The translations under genes and the position numbers were made by a program. A DNA stretch of 6,391 nucleotides from Planctomycetia bacterium (GTDB lineage Bacteria > Planctomycetota > UBA11346): the NCBI GenBank assembly GCA_005801395.1, contig SYDV01000325.1, positions 1-6,391 of the forward strand, given 5' to 3'. Below are positions 4,896-6,391 of the stretch, piece after piece; the first letter of the stretch is position 1; every line of letters begins with the position of its first letter. The notes under the pieces were generated by a model. It ran no database searches, had not been told where the DNA came from, and was given only the letters and a program-made list of their open reading frames with translations.

Positions 4896-6245
4896 ATGAT
4901 TATTCAGCGATTTTATTTATCTTGTTTAGCGCATGCGTCATACCTGGTTGGAGACCCTACTAGCAAGCGCGCCGTGGTCATTGATCCACAGCGCGATGTT
5001 GGGCAATACCTTGAATTTGCCCAATCTCATGGATTGACGATTACGGATGTTGTTCTGACGCACTTTCATGCGGATTTTGTCGCAGGGCATTTAGCCTTGC
5101 GCGATTTAGTTGGCGCTACGGTGCATCTCGGGCGTTTTGCTCAAGCGGAATATAAATTTAATCCCTTAGGTGAAGGTGATATTATTGATCTTGGACAAGT
5201 TCGTTTGACTACGATGGAAACTCCAGGTCACACGCCTGAAGGCATTTCACTATTAGCGAGCTCTGGCACCCGACCAGTCACTCAGGCGATATTTACCGGT
5301 GACACCCTGTTTATCGGCGATGTCGGGCGTCCGGATTTGATGGCATCCGTTGGCGTTACGGCGGAATCGTTGGCTAAATCATTATATGTTTCGTTGCGTA
5401 AATTAGCCGCGCTACCAGACGCGACAACCGTTTACCCGGCACATGGTGCAGGTTCTATGTGTGGTAAAAATTTGGGAAAAGAATCGTCGTCCAGTATTGG
5501 CCAGGAAAAATTGACTAATTATGCTTTGGCGATTCACGATGAGGATGAGTTTGTGCGCGTAGTCACGGCAGATCAGCCAGCGGCCCCTGCTTATTTCAGT
5601 CATGATGCGGCCTTCAATAAACGAGAGCATAATACGGTGGCGCATCCCAGTACCGCCTTGACGATTAATCAGGTCATTGCGGCAATAGCCGATGGTGCGC
5701 AATTAGTAGACGTACGCGAAGCAACTGCGTTCGCTGGAGCGCATTTACGCGGAGCAATTAATGTTGGACTACGTGGTCAATTTGCCATGTGGGCAGGTGC
5801 CGTGCTGGATCCCAAACGAGAAATCGTGTTGGTGACCGAACCGGAAACAGCAGAAGAAGCGGTGACACGACTAAGGCGCATTGGTTTTGATCGTGTGCGT
5901 GGCCATTTAGCTGATGGTATGGCGTCGGTCGTGGATCAACCGAGTTTAATCAAACAAGGCCGACGCGTCGATGTCGACACGTTGCGAAGCTGGATGAAAA
6001 ACCCAACTCAACCGTTCATTATTGATGTTCGTCGATCAGACGAATATGCTGCTGGTCACATAAATGGCAGTCATAATATTCCATTACAGGTGCTGGGGCA
6101 ATCGTTGAGTGACCTGCCTGTAGATCAGGAAATGGTGGTTCATTGCGCTGGTGGTTATCGCTCAGCCGTCGCGGCCAGTTTATTAACGGCTCATGGATTT
6201 CAGGTAGCAGATTTGATTGGAGGGTTTGGGGCGTGGAGGAAATAG
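4896..6245 (+). CDS. Persulfide dioxygenase-rhodanese fusion (MBL-fold, CstB/Blh type)
   Basis: 449 residues in three domains, close to the length I recall for staphylococcal CstB. The metallo-beta-lactamase-fold domain (1 to about 240) has THFHADFVAGH (55-65), ETPGHTPEG with His112, and FTGDTLFIGDVGRPDL with Asp136. His56, His112 and Asp136 correspond to the 2-His-1-Asp mononuclear iron site of ETHE1-type persulfide dioxygenases. PAHGAGSMCGKN (181-192, Cys189) is the usual motif of the fused group. A rhodanese-fold domain at about 258-345 has no Cys in its active loop (VTEPETAEEA), so it is a pseudorhodanese. The final domain (about 355-449) is intact, with CAGGYR (Cys417, Arg422). The expected reaction is oxidation of a persulfide to sulfite, with sulfur transfer to or from thiols. 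The ribosome site GGAGG lies six bases before the ATG. It is the last identified gene of the block; no sulfide:quinone oxidoreductase is in view. Confidence 0.95.
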   Translation: MIIQRFYLSCLAHASYLVGDPTSKRAVVIDPQRDVGQYLEFAQSHGLTITDVVLTHFHADFVAGHLALRDLVGATVHLGRFAQAEYKFNPLGEGDIIDLGQVRLTTMETPGHTPEGISLLASSGTRPVTQAIFTGDTLFIGDVGRPDLMASVGVTAESLAKSLYVSLRKLAALPDATTVYPAHGAGSMCGKNLGKESSSSIGQEKLTNYALAIHDEDEFVRVVTADQPAAPAYFSHDAAFNKREHNTVAHPSTALTINQVIAAIADGAQLVDVREATAFAGAHLRGAINVGLRGQFAMWAGAVLDPKREIVLVTEPETAEEAVTRLRRIGFDRVRGHLADGMASVVDQPSLIKQGRRVDVDTLRSWMKNPTQPFIIDVRRSDEYAAGHINGSHNIPLQVLGQSLSDLPVDQEMVVHCAGGYRSAVAASLLTAHGFQVADLIGGFGAWRK

Positions 6246-6269
6246 GAGCAATTTTTTTATGATCGGGTC

Positions 6270-6388
6270 GATGTCCGATGTCCGATGTCCGATGTCCGAT
6301 GTCCGATGTCCGATGTCCGATGTCCGATGTCCGATGTCCGATGTCCGATGTCCGATGTCCGATGTCCGATGTCCGATGTCCGATGTCC
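6270..6388. repeat. Heptamer tandem repeat (GATGTCC)x17
   Basis: Seventeen uninterrupted, identical copies of the 7-bp unit GATGTCC, 119 bases, preceded by GGGTC and followed by TGC at the window end. Perfect identity suggests recent expansion. Neither strand contains a stop codon in any frame, simply because of the unit sequence. The flanking words GGGTC and GTCCTGC match those bounding the tandem repeats of the 2778-3000 element. Confidence 0.95.
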
Positions 6389-6391
6389 TGC

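Noticed and set aside
5412..5702. 96-codon minus-strand open frame
   Set aside because: It lies entirely inside the persulfide dioxygenase gene and has no recognisable domain.
6246..6261. Rho-independent terminator after the dioxygenase gene (T-run 6252-6258)
   Set aside because: There is a run of seven T but no GC-rich stem immediately before it.
6270..6388. CRISPR array
   Set aside because: The repeated unit is only 7 bp with no spacers; this is a simple tandem repeat.

Overview
The window is ordinary bacterial chromosome with two divergently oriented gene blocks separated by a repeat-filled gap. A YidC with a periplasmic domain of over 300 residues points to a Gram-negative (diderm) bacterium. 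Base composition is balanced. Three features are loosely reminiscent of Planctomycetota and relatives: the YidC cytosolic loop (MMKMQKLAPDL), a MnmE whose N-terminal half has lost several canonical motifs, and tandem repeats built on TCCGGA in the gaps. That placement is an impression from memory, not a proven assignment.

Left block, minus strand (about 1-2642): yidC (membrane protein insertase), followed 8 bases later by mnmE (tRNA-modification GTPase). mnmE starts at a GTG and runs off the left edge inside its G domain. This is a housekeeping pair often found together in bacteria.

Gap 2643-3061: little recognisable for yidC apart from its ribosome site. It then holds a symmetric, roughly 223-bp repeat element (2778-3000). 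Its ends are inverted and built from 8-bp tandem units, and its centre is a 22-bp-stem hairpin. After it come a sigma70-like promoter and a perfect 8+8 palindrome containing ATTC-N8-GAAT, just before the ArsR-family gene.

Right block, plus strand (3062-6245): ArsR-family repressor, YgaP-like membrane rhodanese, TauE/SafE sulfite-type exporter, and a three-domain persulfide dioxygenase-pseudorhodanese-rhodanese protein (CstB/Blh type). Together they read as a reactive-sulfur (sulfide/persulfide) detoxification operon. The repressor would sense persulfide, the rhodaneses would carry and transfer sulfane sulfur, the dioxygenase would oxidise persulfide to sulfite, and TauE would export the sulfite. 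No sulfide:quinone oxidoreductase is in the window. A second, degenerate repeat island lies between the rhodanese and tauE.

Right end (6246-6391): 17 perfect copies of the heptamer GATGTCC. They are bounded by GGGTC on the outer side and GTCCTGC on the inner side, the same boundary words as in the 2778-3000 element. The window may therefore end just inside a second member of the same repeat family.
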